NCBI GenBank assembly: GCA_035610365.1
Contig: CM069434.1
Location: 30,466,238 to 30,530,237 of the forward strand
From: Aquatica leii
Lineage: Eukaryota > Arthropoda > Insecta > Coleoptera > Lampyridae
Direction of reading: 5' to 3'
Length of the DNA: 64,000 nt
Shown here: positions 1-12,254 of the stretch, one piece after another
Layout: each line of letters starts with the position of its first letter
How positions within the stretch are numbered: position 1 is the first letter of the stretch
Program-made: the position numbers and the translations under genes
The notes under the pieces: model-generated
The model's database searches: none
Told to the model about the DNA's origin: nothing
What the model saw: the letters and a program-made list of their open reading frames with translations, nothing else

Positions 1-2
1 TT

Positions 3-179
3 TCACAAGAACAAACAAAATTTTTAAGAAAAATAGAAAATCGTGTATTTTTACACATATTTGACATACTATTGCTGCTGATGAAAACTCCGACGTCAGT
101 GAGATCTCAATTAATGTCATTTGTCAGTACTGCTGTTCAATTTGTACAGACAGAGCAACTGCTTCGACAGGTTGTATAA
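3..179 (+). other. Open reading fragment of unknown origin, cut by the left edge
   Basis: A 58-codon frame runs without a stop from base 3 to a TAA at 177-179. The codons read like protein, with a leucine-rich hydrophobic stretch near the middle and a glutamine/valine-rich tail. It lies about 100 bases before a clear LINE 3' end but does not look like the part of a reverse transcriptase expected just upstream of it. I do not recognise it. It could be the end of another transposable element, an exon end, or a chance open frame. Confidence 0.2.
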
Positions 180-274
180 AAGGCTTTATAACCTTTGGTG
201 AAAAAGGGAAATCTTAGAATACTTACTACTAGTGGTGGCTCGTGAAGTCGGATTTAGGGTGGGCTATAACTATA

Positions 275-517
275 ACTATTAAAATTAGAAAAAAAAAATA
301 CTTTGAACATATCATGAGAAGTCCAAAATACGAAACTCTACGTGTAATCATTGAAGACATGATAAGGGGTAAACGATCCATCGGAAGAAGACCGAATTCT
401 TGAATGAAAGACATCCGAAGGTGGTTTGGATGTTCGTCAAGTAATATTTTTTGAACAGCAATTCCTAAAGCTCGTTTAGCTATATGGATTGCCTACTTCC
501 CAGTAAACACGGATTGA
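275..517 (+). pseudogene. 3' end of a non-LTR retrotransposon ORF2 (post-RT tail)
   Basis: The translation contains a KKKYFEHIM segment, then YETLRVIIEDMIRGKRSIG, a stop, MKDIRRWFG, another stop, and an alanine/arginine-rich segment ending WIAYF. This order matches the conserved tail after the reverse transcriptase thumb in many insect LINEs: a GHI/VMR box, an I.EGKI.GKR.GRR box, and a WFG box. Two in-frame stops show it is dead. The upstream RT domain is absent, so only the 3' end survives, as expected for a 5'-truncated or decayed insertion. The clade cannot be fixed from this tail alone. Confidence 0.6.
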
Positions 518-917
518 AACTGTTACAGTCACAAAATTAAAACAATTGTTTCATTACGTTGTTTCGTGTTAGTTCCATTGTTATATCATTTACATGTAAC
601 TGACAGTGAATAAATTGAAAGCGTTCCGATTTTTCACAATCAGTTTTAAACCGTTTCAGTACTTGCAATTTTTTTTCCATAATCAGCAACCGTCTAAAAA
701 CTGATTTATTAAAATCAATATTTTTTGAATAACTAGAATTGGTTAAAGATCGATTAAATAAGATTGAATTATTTTCAAAACAGTGGAATCGTTCTAGGAA
801 AAACGAATAGTTTGTGATCAGTCAGCATTAGTCGCTGCTATACTTTTGATTACTGTCGTCAACGCTTGCGCTGCAAATTGGTATCTTTTCACTTGTTCGG
901 TTGTAGTTTGATAAGTG

Positions 918-954
918 ATGCTGTGTGTACAATTACGAAATGGAACAATAAACG
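918..954 (+). CDS. Candidate first coding exon of a 46-residue small protein
   Basis: An ATG at 918 follows an in-frame TAA immediately upstream. The frame reads MLCVQLRNGTIN and ends one base into a codon at 954, directly before a consensus donor GTAAGT (955-960). It joins in phase to the exon at 1319-1422. I do not recognise the protein; this could equally be a non-coding transcript or a chance open frame. The donor is the strongest single signal, since a full GTAAGT beside a phase-matching short frame is uncommon in sequence this AT-rich. Confidence 0.3.
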
Positions 955-1318
955 GTAAGTCGAAACATTTTATTATAATCCATAAATGTAATCGATATTA
1001 TTATCATTTCTGTTCTTTATGAGTCATGTTTTAATTTGTATAAAAACAATGTAAATTAACACACATGGTTGCGTTAAGGTAGATTATTGCGTAAATCTGA
1101 TGATACTTTAGGATTTATAGTTACAGTTCAATTCTTCAAGTTTTCTATACGATTATGTACAGCCAAAGGTATTCACAGTGTTTTTATAACTTTCTAATGA
1201 TTGCTAAAGTGATATTTATATTAGGTTTGTGTTGTTTTTGATTAAAAAATGTAATTAATTTTGTGTAACTCTATGATTATGTATGTATATAAATGAAAGA
1301 TTTATTTCTGTGTTACAG

Positions 1319-1422
1319 ATGCGGTTAAAAGTTGCTACCCAACAGTAACTGATGCAGTTTTCGAGGCTTCCGTGAAAAGACCACATCAAAGAAAGTTGCA
1401 ATATGTAAAAAACTCAATGTGA
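1319..1422 (+). CDS. Candidate terminal exon of the same 46-residue small protein
   Basis: A pyrimidine-leaning tract ends in ...GTGTTACAG at 1318, a good acceptor. The exon then completes the split Asp codon and reads AVKSCYPTVTDAV and onward through a basic stretch (KRPHQRK) to a TGA at 1420-1422. The joined frame is exactly 47 codons including the stop. A poly-A signal lies 28 bases later. The codons use more C and G than the flanks. No family was recognised. The basic tail and lack of an evident membrane segment suggest a soluble small protein, if it is real. Confidence 0.32.
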
Positions 1423-1449
1423 TATTGTATTTAAAAATATTTATTGTGC

Positions 1450-1455
1450 AATAAA
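1450..1455 (+). promoter_or_regulatory. Poly-A signal AATAAA after the candidate small gene
   Basis: AATAAA sits 28 bases after the stop at 1422, in the position expected for a 3' UTR. The hexamer is common by chance in AT-rich DNA, so it only supports the exon model. Confidence 0.3.
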
Positions 1456-4400
1456 ATTTGAAACGTGCATTCAAAAATGTATTATTATATTATTAAAAGA
1501 ATTGTTTTAGTTCATTATTGAAACAAGAAAATGATATATTTATTGATCATTTAGTATCAGTTCCAGAACGAAGCTTTTAAAACGTAAACCGAATGCAACA
1601 TTTAGTTTGCAACAGATTTGAATTTAAAATACCGAAACTATACTGATTCAAATAAGTGAAACAGCGATGGACTTATAGCTATTTTATTGCAGTTAGGTTT
1701 CTTTTATGTTTGAAACAAGAGTGAATCATAAATTTTTTGTTTTGAAACTGTTACTAAACATTATCAATTTTGTGTTTACTAGGTTTCGTAAGTAAACGGC
1801 CCGATAAGAAGTAGAAGAAAAGAAGAAAATGTTAAAAGCTTAAAATTAAGTTAAATAAATGCAATATATTACAATGCATTTACAAATCTAATTCTTAGAA
1901 AAAAAAAATTACATAATAAGTCAACATTAATCAAGTAGTGGTTCTACATCACTTTCACTATCTTCATATTCCGATTCATCAGATTCTCTGTATTAACTGT
2001 AAACAAACTTTTCTACTGTTTGGCCCATTCAATTTTGGCTGTGAAGAATTTTTCTATGTACGCCAACTTTTTTTTTAAAGAATACATACTAATTAAGCGC
2101 TTAATAAAACGTTGTAAGTTCTTAAAAGAATTGGTTGTATGCGAAATGAAAGTAAGCAAACATGACTTGTAACTGCTAGAAACACGTACAAAATGAACTA
2201 CTTTGATTGTTCGTTTACAAAATCGTCTACTGCGCAGCGATAAAACAATGACGTCGTATGTATTTTACGCTCCGTTTGAGCTCTAGCATATTCATGTTAC
2301 AAAAAACTTGTTATTAAAAATCATAATAACCAAATTATTTACACGTATGTATTTAGCTTTTAAATGTCTTAGAGTTGTAATACACGCCGTTGGATTTTAA
2401 GTTGCAACGTATTTGTTAGTAATCTCTTTTGGAGATAGAAGTTAACCAATACAATTTTAGTTTCATATAATTTAACACTTACTTTACAATGTGGTTCATT
2501 ATGATTATCAAACGTGTGGTTTTTAATACATGTTATTTTAATAAGCATTGCTAACAAACATGTTGGTACTACATTAGCTTCGCAAAAAATGACGTTCCAA
2601 ATTTTATTTGAGACAAGCTCTATTTGTATTTTTCTTCATTGTAGAAGTTGAAGTAAACTATTTGATCACAAGAACCCTCGTGGCTCTCAGTGTACGTACA
2701 ATTCTATCAATTGCTCAGACTGACTTTCAAATAAGAATAAAGAGATTCTAAATTCTTGGTGTGCAACTGAAATTTAATATAAAATAACATTTTTTTTAAA
2801 TAATTTTTTCCAGCCGTTGCGGTGTAGGAAACCCCTAAAACACTGAACTACAACCCTTTTAGTCTCCGCTTTAGTATAGAACTGTTACAGGCAATACATA
2901 AAACAAGTCAATATACCAAAATCTTTTCGAAAGTAAATGCGCTCTATTAATACAAAGGTCACAAAATTTTATATATTTGTTATACTTGGCCGTTTGGCAA
3001 TTTTATAATGAAATATTTTTAGACTTAATTGCAATCGCATTATTGTAAATACTTCTATAATTATCTTAAATACACGAACTTTATAATAACTAAATATTTG
3101 TTATTTGTTATATATTATTCTGCAAATGGGCTTTAACTTTTTAAAGCAAAATACTGTAGTAATATATCTAAAAAGTCATAGTTTGTAGCAGTAATAGTGC
3201 TAAATATATTGTCAAAAGTTATTGAAGTAGTTATAAAATGTGTAGCCATGTGATTAAACCGCAACAAAAACAAGAAAAGTTAATTAAACTGTATAAATCT
3301 GAATTGTTGTTATTAAACATTTATTCAAATTGAACGTTTATACGTTAACATTTTATACGTTGTTATAAAATGTATAATAACATGGTTTAACTATTATGAA
3401 TTGTTAATACACGAGATGTGACAATTTCAATTCTACAATAATCGAGTAGTGTTTATAACGCAATTGTATCAAAATTATGTATGTACGTATTTGTGTATGA
3501 TCGTGTTTGAGCTAATACGTGCTTAAATTTCAAATTAGTAGAGGAATGATAATAGCGTATTAGCATTACATTTTCTAAAATTGTTGAAAAGAGAACCTAT
3601 TAAAGTTCTAAATAATTTAGATAAAACTGTGATAACAATTACTGATAATATTAGCATAAAATGCAAGTTTAACGATATAAAATTCAGACTAAAGTATTTC
3701 AGATTAAACTTTTATAACTGGTATTTAAATACTTAGATTTAATTTAGACTTAATTTATAAATATAGATTTAAAATAACCAATAAAATTATATATTTTCTT
3801 AAGTGTACATATACTTTACTAAAAATGTATTTTTATGGACTAAAACGTAACATGTTTCAAGAAAAAGTTCAAATTGCACCTAAGCAGCTAATTTATTTTG
3901 ATATTGCAATAAGTCACAGTTTGTTAATTGTATAAACACTTTTTACAATACCAAACCGATATTTTAAAATAAGGTATTGTAAGGTTTAATTGATCTGTAT
4001 AAAATAAAAATATTAAATTTGTAAATGCAAAAGCTAATAAATACCTGGAGTCAATAAGTTTAACTTAGATAATAAGTACGTGCTTATTGTTTCAGTATCT
4101 TGATAACAAAATTAAGTTACAAGGGTAAATCTCGAGAGAATTATATGGTCACGGGTATTATTATCGTGTTATTATCTAACACTTTCTTCTATGGACTTTA
4201 GTATTTATAACAATATTTAGTAATTTATACATGAAATATTTATTTATGTTATTATTTAATATACTCTTATTTATAAGGTTTTACTCAAACAATATAAACA
4301 AATCTTTTGTTTAAAATGTTTATATATTGTTTAAAAAATGAAATTTTTTTGAATTAATTATTACTACAAACAATCTAAACATTAATTAAAAATTAAAAGT

Positions 4401-5330
4401 CAATATTAAAAGCAATGAAATTTTTTGTGTACTTGATAGAGAAGTGACAGATTTTTTAACCACAGATTGTAAAGAAAAGTGTGATTTTTTTTCATTCGAT
4501 TTATTTGTTTGCGTAAATTGTAAATGAAAAAGTTGCTAAATTATTAAACAATACACTGAAAATTGAGTAAACTAACCGCAACGCCAACACTAACAAATTA
4601 GAATTGTTTACTTTTCTTACTCCTACTGTTGATATGAACGTTTCAGAAGTTGAAGATTTTTTTGCAGTCAAAGTATTAATTTTTTTTGCAATTTTTATTT
4701 TATTTTCGATGCTATTCCGCAACAAAAATGTTTTTCCAGCTATCGTGTGACTTCAAAACTTAGAAATCAGCTTCACTGTTGGTCAAAACGATTGCTGATG
4801 TCTTTTGAAAACAATAATCTTTAATATTTAATGGCTCAGCCGTAAGTACGCTGCAATTTTCTATGGTATATTGTGGAAAGTGTTTATACTAATTGGCCCC
4901 TTTGTGCACTTATAGTATGCGATGGTTTACATTTTTTCGTCTTAAATTCTAATACTTTTTGTAAAGTTTAATTCCGTTTACTCCATTTTTTGATGTAATT
5001 ATAAAAACTCGCTTTTTTTGTTTTTGTATCATGTAATGTTATGACTTAACTAGTCCGCAATCTTCTACCATTAACTAATATTAGTAAACGTAATTTTTTT
5101 GCTCGACTTTTATAAGCAGAAAACTAGCATTAGAAGCTATTTCTAAAAACTTTTTTAGATTATCCATCGATAGAACTCAAGATTTTTGTCCACATAACCG
5201 TCAACTACCAACTAGGTCTACTTTTTGCTTTTCTTCTGTTACTTTGAAGAAACGTTTTTTTAACTTAATTGTATTAACTGCAAAATTTATATGATATTTT
5301 TTAGAATACAATAACATAAGAAGTTAAATC
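1456..5330. other. AT-rich stretch without recognisable genes
   Basis: I see no convincing exon, RNA gene or transposon domain here. The open frames are short, low in complexity and lack conserved motifs. Poly-A and poly-T runs are frequent. Old unrecognisable transposon debris is possible. Confidence 0.5.
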
Positions 5331-5547
5331 GTCAGCACGCGCGCGTGGGTAAAATTTACCCAAAGCATATTGTTTTTGATCCTCCTTTTCTTAATTGAGA
5401 GGAACTGTAAGTCCACCCCTATGAATTCCAAGAATGGACTCGTCTGAGTTCATTTACGATGGAAATTACTTACATATGGCACTTGAGCCGTCAAAGTTGA
5501 AGCTTAAACATTGTCTGGGTATTTTATACCCACGCGCGCCTACTAAC
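5331..5547. repeat. Inverted repeat with GC-rich arms next to the piggyBac remnant
   Basis: The arms 5331-5351 and 5527-5547 are inverted copies differing at about three of 21 positions; both contain the GCGCGCGTGGGTA block. Each arm runs into its own small palindrome: GGGTAAAATTTACCC at 5347-5361 and GGGTATTTTATACCC at 5517-5531. A TTAA lies just before the left arm. This may be the subterminal region of the piggyBac element that follows, or a separate MITE of about 217 bp. GC-rich arms stand out sharply in this AT-rich setting. Confidence 0.6.
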
Positions 5548-5702
5548 GGAAGTGTTTTCAATTGTTTCTCAGGAACATATTTTGCTATGCGCAGAGATAA
5601 GGAATTTGTAAAAGCGTTGTTTTATTTATTGATTTTTGAATGCAATATGTTCTTCTAGCTGCAAAATAAATTCTGGTCCATCTATATCGCGTTGTGATTA
5701 GA

Positions 5703-7457
5703 AACGGCCATTATGTGAGCATGAATTGCGTGAAGTAGTAGCCAATACGTTTTCTCAAGACGACGACGTTGATGATGAGGTAATAGTGAGTGAAACTGAT
5801 GATTCTGAGGTAGATGAGCTGTATGAAAGTGAGCATCAGACTGATAGTGATAAAACTGTTGTTAGTGACCTTGCAGCTGATTCTGATTCCAAAAGCAATT
5901 TGCAAATTAGTCAGTCGTTATTACCTGGTTACAAAGGAAAAGATGGTACAATATGGAGGAAAATTTCATCAAGATGTGGTTGCACTCCTTCATATAATAT
6001 TATTCGTTCAGCAGCTGGTCCACAAGGAAACGCAAGAAATGCAAATACTCCAATTGATGCATGCAATTGCATGATAGATAAAAAATATTAGACCTTGTTG
6101 TGAAATGCACAAATATTGTTACGTTCTTATTTATTATTAACTAATTTATTTAAAACGACTAAAACTACGTTTACTTATTATAGAAATATGTACACTTTTA
6201 AAATTAACCGAACTAATAAAATCTAATAATAAAAACACTTACACTATAATTTATGTATAACCGTTGTATAACACGATAACTAACACGAGATAAGATAAGG
6301 TCTTCGGATTTCACACTTGTTTACACTAATAATCATATACACACGCGTGCTAACGATACGTATTTATTTCAACTTGATTATCTTCTTAATACAGCTGCAT
6401 TCGCGTTTCGACAATAACTGACCTACGATTTCCATCTTCGGCTTTTATAGACATCAGCGAATTCTTCTCGATCGTTCCTCACTTTTCGCTATATTTTCTA
6501 GAAACTAGATAACAGTTCTAGAAGGCTCTTGCATTTGCAAGTAATTTCTCGGACGTTTCAATATATATATTGAAAAAATTAGACACCGGTTTTCAAGACA
6601 ACGAGATGCGGAACTAACTAATGTAACTGAAATTGAAGGCTGGATGGGACTTTTATATTATGCAGGTGTAGGTACTAAAAGGATGTAAGCTGAATGTAAA
6701 GGATTTGTGGTCGACTGATGGGAGCGGTATCAATATATTTATCGCAACAATGTCCATGAAGCAATTTCTTTTTCTGTCAAGAACCATGAGATTTGACAAT
6801 GTCTACGACAGGTCAGAAAGAAAGAAAAGCGATAAGTTGGCACCAATCAGGGAAATTTCTAATTTGTTCTAGAGAAATTTTCAAGCAAATTATACGATGG
6901 GCGCATACGTAACTATCGATGAATAATTGGAGCCATTTAGGCCGTTGCAGTTTTCGGCAATATATAAAGAGCAAACCAGCAAGATATGGAATCAAGATTT
7001 TCTTGTTGTCTGATGCAAACACATATTATACTGCAAACTTTGAAATATATGCCGGAAAGCAACCAGAAGGCTCACATGCATGTAATAATAAACCATCTGA
7101 TATTGTGCTACGTATGACAAATTACATAAGTCAATCCGGAAAAAATCTTCACTTATCACTTATGACTATTTGCAAAATCGTAGATTGATAAATACACTGC
7201 CGTCTAATCTAAAGTTAATTATTCAAATGATTAGTTTTAAAGATGAGACCAGTGAGGAGTCTGCACAAAAACGTCCAAAAGTTTAAAAAGGACGATGGGA
7301 AGATTGTTTGAAAAAGAAAGACCGCAAAACTCAAACTTCGTGTATGCAGTGTGACAAACTAATTTGCAAAGAGCACGTCAATCCTTTGTGCAAAACATGT
7401 TTGAAAAAATTACAGAACTATCTGCAATCGATAGTGCCAGAGGAAGTTAGTGATTGA
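5703..7457 (+). pseudogene. piggyBac-like transposase pseudogene, split by a solo LTR
   Basis: The acidic N-terminus (many D/E at 5759-5880) leads to GKDGTIWRKISS and the IIRSAAGPQGNARN box typical of piggyBac proteins. The frame then breaks near 6090 by about one base. A solo LTR interrupts at 6117-6560, after which the protein resumes as NIYIEKIRHRFSRQRDAELT, then DLWSTDGSGI and FLFLSRTMRFDN. The first catalytic region follows, with CSFRQYIKSKPARYGIKIF. After SGKNL the next part of the DDE core is missing. The frame picks up near the C-terminus with a cysteine-rich zinc-binding tail containing CMQCDK, CKEH and CKTC, ending at a TGA at 7455-7457. Several frameshifts and the core deletion make it non-functional. 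piggyBac elements move by TTAA-targeted cut-and-paste. Confidence 0.88.
6117..6560. mobile_element. Solo LTR (444 bp) inserted in the piggyBac pseudogene
   Basis: The segment starts TGTTACGTTC and ends GGACGTTTCA, giving the canonical TG...CA ends. It is flanked on both sides by ATAT (6113-6116 and 6561-6564), a 4-bp duplication as used by Ty3/Gypsy integrases. Removing the insert and one ATAT restores the piggyBac frame exactly across the junction, from CTN into IYIEKIR. No internal retrotransposon genes are present, so LTR-LTR recombination has removed them. Its strand cannot be fixed with confidence. Confidence 0.82.
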
Positions 7458-10400
7458 TTGATTGAGTAATACTCGTAATTCTTTGTTTCATTTATTTTTT
7501 ATTAGTTTTTTTGTACTTTGTCTAAGTTTTTTGAATAAATTTGAGTTCTTGCGTACATTGCAATATAATCAACTTAATATATTTTTATCTTATCTTATTT
7601 TACAACAACTAAGACTATGTCAAACAAAAATTTCTAGTACCTAGATTTCTGTTATGACAAAAATCAATCTACAACCGTTTTGTTTTTGTATAAAAATATT
7701 GATACGTTTAACAATAAATATACACCTTTGTTTGTGCTGTTGTATGCAATAAAATTTGATAAAACCAAAAAAATTTTGTTATTAATATTGACACAAACAC
7801 TTACTCCGAGTAATAACGAAGTGAGTCAAGCGGTAACGAAAAGGTAAGGTCCGTTATTTACGCTAATCGCTATTGGTAAATATATCGTCATTTACACTTT
7901 TTCTTTCAGTGACATTTACTCTGAAGATGCAAGGTGCAATGTCTTGCGAAACGTCAGTTTGTTTGGGTTCACGAACGACAAAACGGCAAAGGCCAAGTTC
8001 TACTTCTTGTTTTGGCTTTCAAGAAGAGACTAGGACCAAGCCTAAGTCTGGATGTTTAACTACGATACAGTCTAAGCCGAAAGTCGCTTATAATCATAAA
8101 CATAGCAACCGCTAAATAAATAAATATGCTATGTTAAGAAAAGTGCTGACTGAACTGATTAATTAGTAACTAAATAAATTATTAAAATTATACAATTTTG
8201 AGACTTCAAACAGAGGGTGTGAGACATATCTTGTCACTTCAAAATCATTAAAAAAAGGAATTTGCACAGGTTACCTTCCTACAACTGTCGTGTGTCGGGA
8301 TAGAGTAGCAATCATTTGGAAATCGCAAAAAAGTAAAAGATAACGTGACGACACCATTTTAATTAGCTTTATATCTGCAACGTCAAGCAATTAACCAAAT
8401 CGCTCATTTGCTCAATACCTAAATAAGTTTTTTTTACCACATCCACTAAAAGCGTAATTGAAATAACTAATGAGGAAAATTCAACCGGAAGAAAAACTAC
8501 TTACATTAGCAGACTTGCTCTGTGATACAAAGTTTAACAAAAATTTTTAAACGGTAAAGGAAAAACAAAAATGAACGATTGGCAGCAATATATCGCTTAT
8601 CCTCACTCATAAAGAAGAATCAGTAACGGCGTATAAACAGTGCAGTCGTTAATTTTACTTTGGTGTTAGCATGTGTAAGTATTTTGTTTATTATATTGTT
8701 AGGATAGTTGTTCTTCATTAGTATCTTCTTTAGAATGATATTATTTTTTATTATAAACTTGTGGGCTACTTAAACCTATAATTTTATTTTTCATAGTCTT
8801 GATTATGTTGATTTATTGATGGTAAGGGTGTTTAGATAAATAATTAATGGTTCTATTTCAAGTTATAAGTTTTGTATACCATTCACTAACTATAGTGTTA
8901 GTGGTGATGTCTCTACTACCCGTTAACATCTAAAAATAGCAATAAACCACCTTGTTCTACTTCATTAGTAAATTTTAGATGTGGATCATAATAATTAATT
9001 TTTAGGGCGTTCTTAATTTTTACTTCAGGCAAAGATGTAATAATATCATTAACATAACAAAATAAAAATGAAGATATGTAAACGTTAATTTGTTCTTTAC
9101 ATATTTAGGTAAATCGTACTTACTAACTTATATATTCGTTAAAAAACAAAAGATATTCTAATTTTTATTTTAGCATTTATATAAAAATGCGAATATAGTA
9201 GTTTTACGTTAATATTTTAAATTGCTGAAAATCAGTTTATAAAATTTATGATTTATTGAATTTTTTGTAATTAAATATTTTTGAATTTGTTATTGTTCTA
9301 AAAATAGTTAATTTGTTGTGTTTTTTTTTCAATTTTGAAAACTAATAGCAAATTATGCTTATTAATGTTTTAAAATTTAATACGTAAGTCAGTACATAAA
9401 TCATAGTAAATCTACTCTAATTAAATTGTTTTCACTTAAAATGACTAATAAATTAAGAACTATAAGACTAGAATTGTCAAGGGACAAGATTAATGTATAT
9501 ACAAGTTAAGTAGGTCAAACTAATATAAATTATGTATTATACATGTATTGTCCATTAATTTCAAAGAAAAAGTTTTATACATAAAATAATAATCGTACCA
9601 AGGGTAGTTTAACAATGATAAGATTTAGTCATTGTGTATGTTTCTTATGAGTAAAAATTTTATTCTTAAACAGTTGAATTTAAAAGAATTTGCAACAAAC
9701 TTAAAAATTAAAAATATATCTATTGAACACAAACAATTTACTTTATTAGACATTTCTAAAAAACACAAATACATTATTAATATAAAAAAATAACTGTAAT
9801 TTTAGTAGAATGTTTAAACTTTTTTAAAACACACAAAAAATTAAGTATTAAACTATTTGTATTTATTAATTTTATAATATTTACTATGTACATGATTTTA
9901 AAATTAAATAAAACTAGAAAAAAAACGTACAAAATAACATTTCTAACACGTTACAATATTAAAAGTGTATACAATTATACTCTTCGCTTATAAACTTTGT
10001 TATAGTTTCCATCAGCGTCACTTAAAAAAACTTTTTTTATTAGACAAATACAAACATAAAATTATTAAAAAATTAAATTAATGATCTTTTTGTTTTTTAA
10101 ACAATAATGATCTACTCAATGTCAAAATACAATATTAAAACTTTAAATTATGTTTAAGTTATTCAACGTAAAAAAAATGTTTTCGAACTTTGAACTTTAC
10201 CGTTTTATACAAATAAAAGTGAGAGCAATAAAAAAGCTAATTAAGTACAAAAAAATGAACTAAAAGCTTTTTACCAGACTTATTTCTAATTATTTTTATC
10301 TATATTGTTACTCTGTGCATAATAATTGCATAAGTTTATTATATAAAATGGTTTTTACTACCATTATTCTATGTTAATAAATAATACGATAATAACAAAA

Positions 10401-11574
10401 ATATTTACAATAATAATGTATTTTTGCGTTAATCAAAAAATGTTAAGTTTTTGGAGTTAATAACAGCTCGAAAAGCTAATTTTTTATTGCTTGTAAAATA
10501 CTTTTTTATGAAACGTACAATGAAATGTACATTGTAGTTTGTATTATCCATTCCAAAGTTTTTAAAAGCACAAAATGGAAATTTTAAATTTATGTTGAGA
10601 TGTTGTTAATCTCTATATAACTATATAATAAGACTGCTTTGTACACACCAAATGTATTTAAAAGGAAATAGAATCCTTATTATTAACCATAAAATATTTT
10701 AAACTATAATTGTCAAAAATAATTAAAATATAAAACTTTTTCAATAAAATAGAAAACAGGAAACAATAATTAATATAAAGCATAGACAAAAAAAAGAATA
10801 ACATCCAATTTATTCTGTGACCGATTGTCAAAGAAATCATCAGAACAAACTTTATAAAACATTGTTACGCTACAACGTGAACCCTGCGATCGTATCTACG
10901 TTCGACATCAACATAAATTATGAAATAATAGAAAGAGGTTACTAACGGTTTTCTTGACATGCGACTAGCTAATGGCATATTCAAAACATCCCGTCAAAAT
11001 TGCTGCAATTGCAACAATTAGATATATAATGATATCACAAGTAAAAATAGTTCATCCATTGATTATTACAAAGATGATGCGCCAAGCTTCCAAATGACAT
11101 TTTTACTAATAGAACTTCAAGTGTGCCACCGAGTCTTTGGGAATAATTGTACATCTCAGAAGTATTCCACAAAATTTGACTTCAAATGAGCTATTAAAAC
11201 TTAGGTGTTTAATTATGGTATTCGTACACGTTCAAATTATCGATCCAGAATAAAAAATACTTGGAAAATATTTAACAATTTTCGAGATGGTAGACACGGG
11301 AAAGAAACTCAACTTGCTGATTTAATACAAAAAAAAATTAAATTGCGTCGTAAAATAGAAATTGCATTATTATGCCAACATCTCTATTTGTTGTATACTA
11401 TCAAATTCTTTATTTCTCGTTTTAATTATTCTTGTTTTTATTAATAGAGGCGATTTTAAAATATTTTTCAAAGATCTAGTTTCCGGTTGTTCTTATTCCT
11501 TTCTCTGTTGTCTTTAATTATTTAATTTAACTTTTAAATTTTTTAAACATTATAATATATTTGATTTCAAACTG
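7458..11574. other. AT-rich stretch, mostly unassigned
   Basis: The 5' part may include the 3' flank of the piggyBac element, but I cannot place its terminus. A short hammerhead-like motif occurs at 7921-7951. The stretch 7873-8115 is more GC-rich than its surroundings and looks like transposon debris. From about 8400 to 10850 I see nothing beyond AT-rich DNA. At 10870-11440 there are short readable frames that could be the upstream part of the Penelope-like remnant, but no motif confirms it. Confidence 0.4.
7921..7951 (+). ncRNA. Hammerhead-ribozyme-like core motif
   Basis: CTGAAGA at 7921-7927 fits the CUGANGA core of hammerhead ribozymes. It is followed by GCAAG (7929-7933), a 9-base loop, CTTGC (7943-7947) and then GAAA (7948-7951), as in the stem II plus GAAA arrangement. 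One extra base sits between CTGAAGA and the stem. Hammerheads are known in the terminal repeats of Penelope-like elements, and two Penelope-like remnants lie elsewhere in this window. Stems I and III are not clear to me, so this may be chance or a degenerate copy. Confidence 0.22.
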
Positions 11575-11968
11575 ATGAATCCCAGACACTATTCTTTTCT
11601 CTCAAAGAAAGTATTTCTTTTATTTGTTTTTTTTGATATGTTGATAACTGCATTGTCTTTAGATAATCCTAATAATTGCAATAATTTCTTTAATTCTATT
11701 ATTCACAATCGTAAACTTATTTATACTGATAGCATCTATCGGTTTATGTTTTATTTTAATTCTTGTTTTTTCTTTCTTTAAAAGTTTAATATTTTAATTT
11801 TTTCTACCATTCATAATTTAAAATATTTTATTGTTACTAATAAAGATTTTATTTCCCTTTTGGATAAATTTAGCGTGTATAAAATTTCTTGATCTTCTTG
11901 CAGCTGAACTTATGTAGGAGATACTGGTAGAAAGTTTAAAACTAGATTAAAAAAACATATATTTAATT
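11575..11968 (+). pseudogene. Penelope-like element remnant ending in a GIY-YIG endonuclease
   Basis: The decisive part is 11874-11965, which reads VYKIS, a short Cys/Ser segment with stops, then TYVGDTGRKFKTRLKKHI. This is the N-terminal part of the GIY-YIG endonuclease found at the C-terminus of Penelope-like retroelements. The preceding frame (11575-11781) resembles the low-complexity linker between RT and endonuclease in such proteins. The RT is not recognisable upstream. At least two stops lie inside the endonuclease, so it is dead. It directly abuts a LINE remnant. Confidence 0.65.
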
Positions 11969-12254
11969 AATTTTGTCTGCGATTCTTGACAGGTGAATTG
12001 AGTATCTTGTTAAGTGTTGTTGCTGGTGCCAAATCCGGATAAAAGAAGAAAGGCTGACGGGACGGGTAAGCAGTCTTTCCGCCGTAAAGTTAATGTAAAT
12101 TTTTAGAACCAGAGAACAAATTCAGAGTCGGGCGGATTTGATGACAACAGGAACTGCGCAAAAACGGAAAATGCAAAAATTAAGAAAAATAATGATCACC
12201 ATAAGATGTTAGAAAGGCAAAACAGTAATACCATATAAAAAAGAAACTGAAAAA

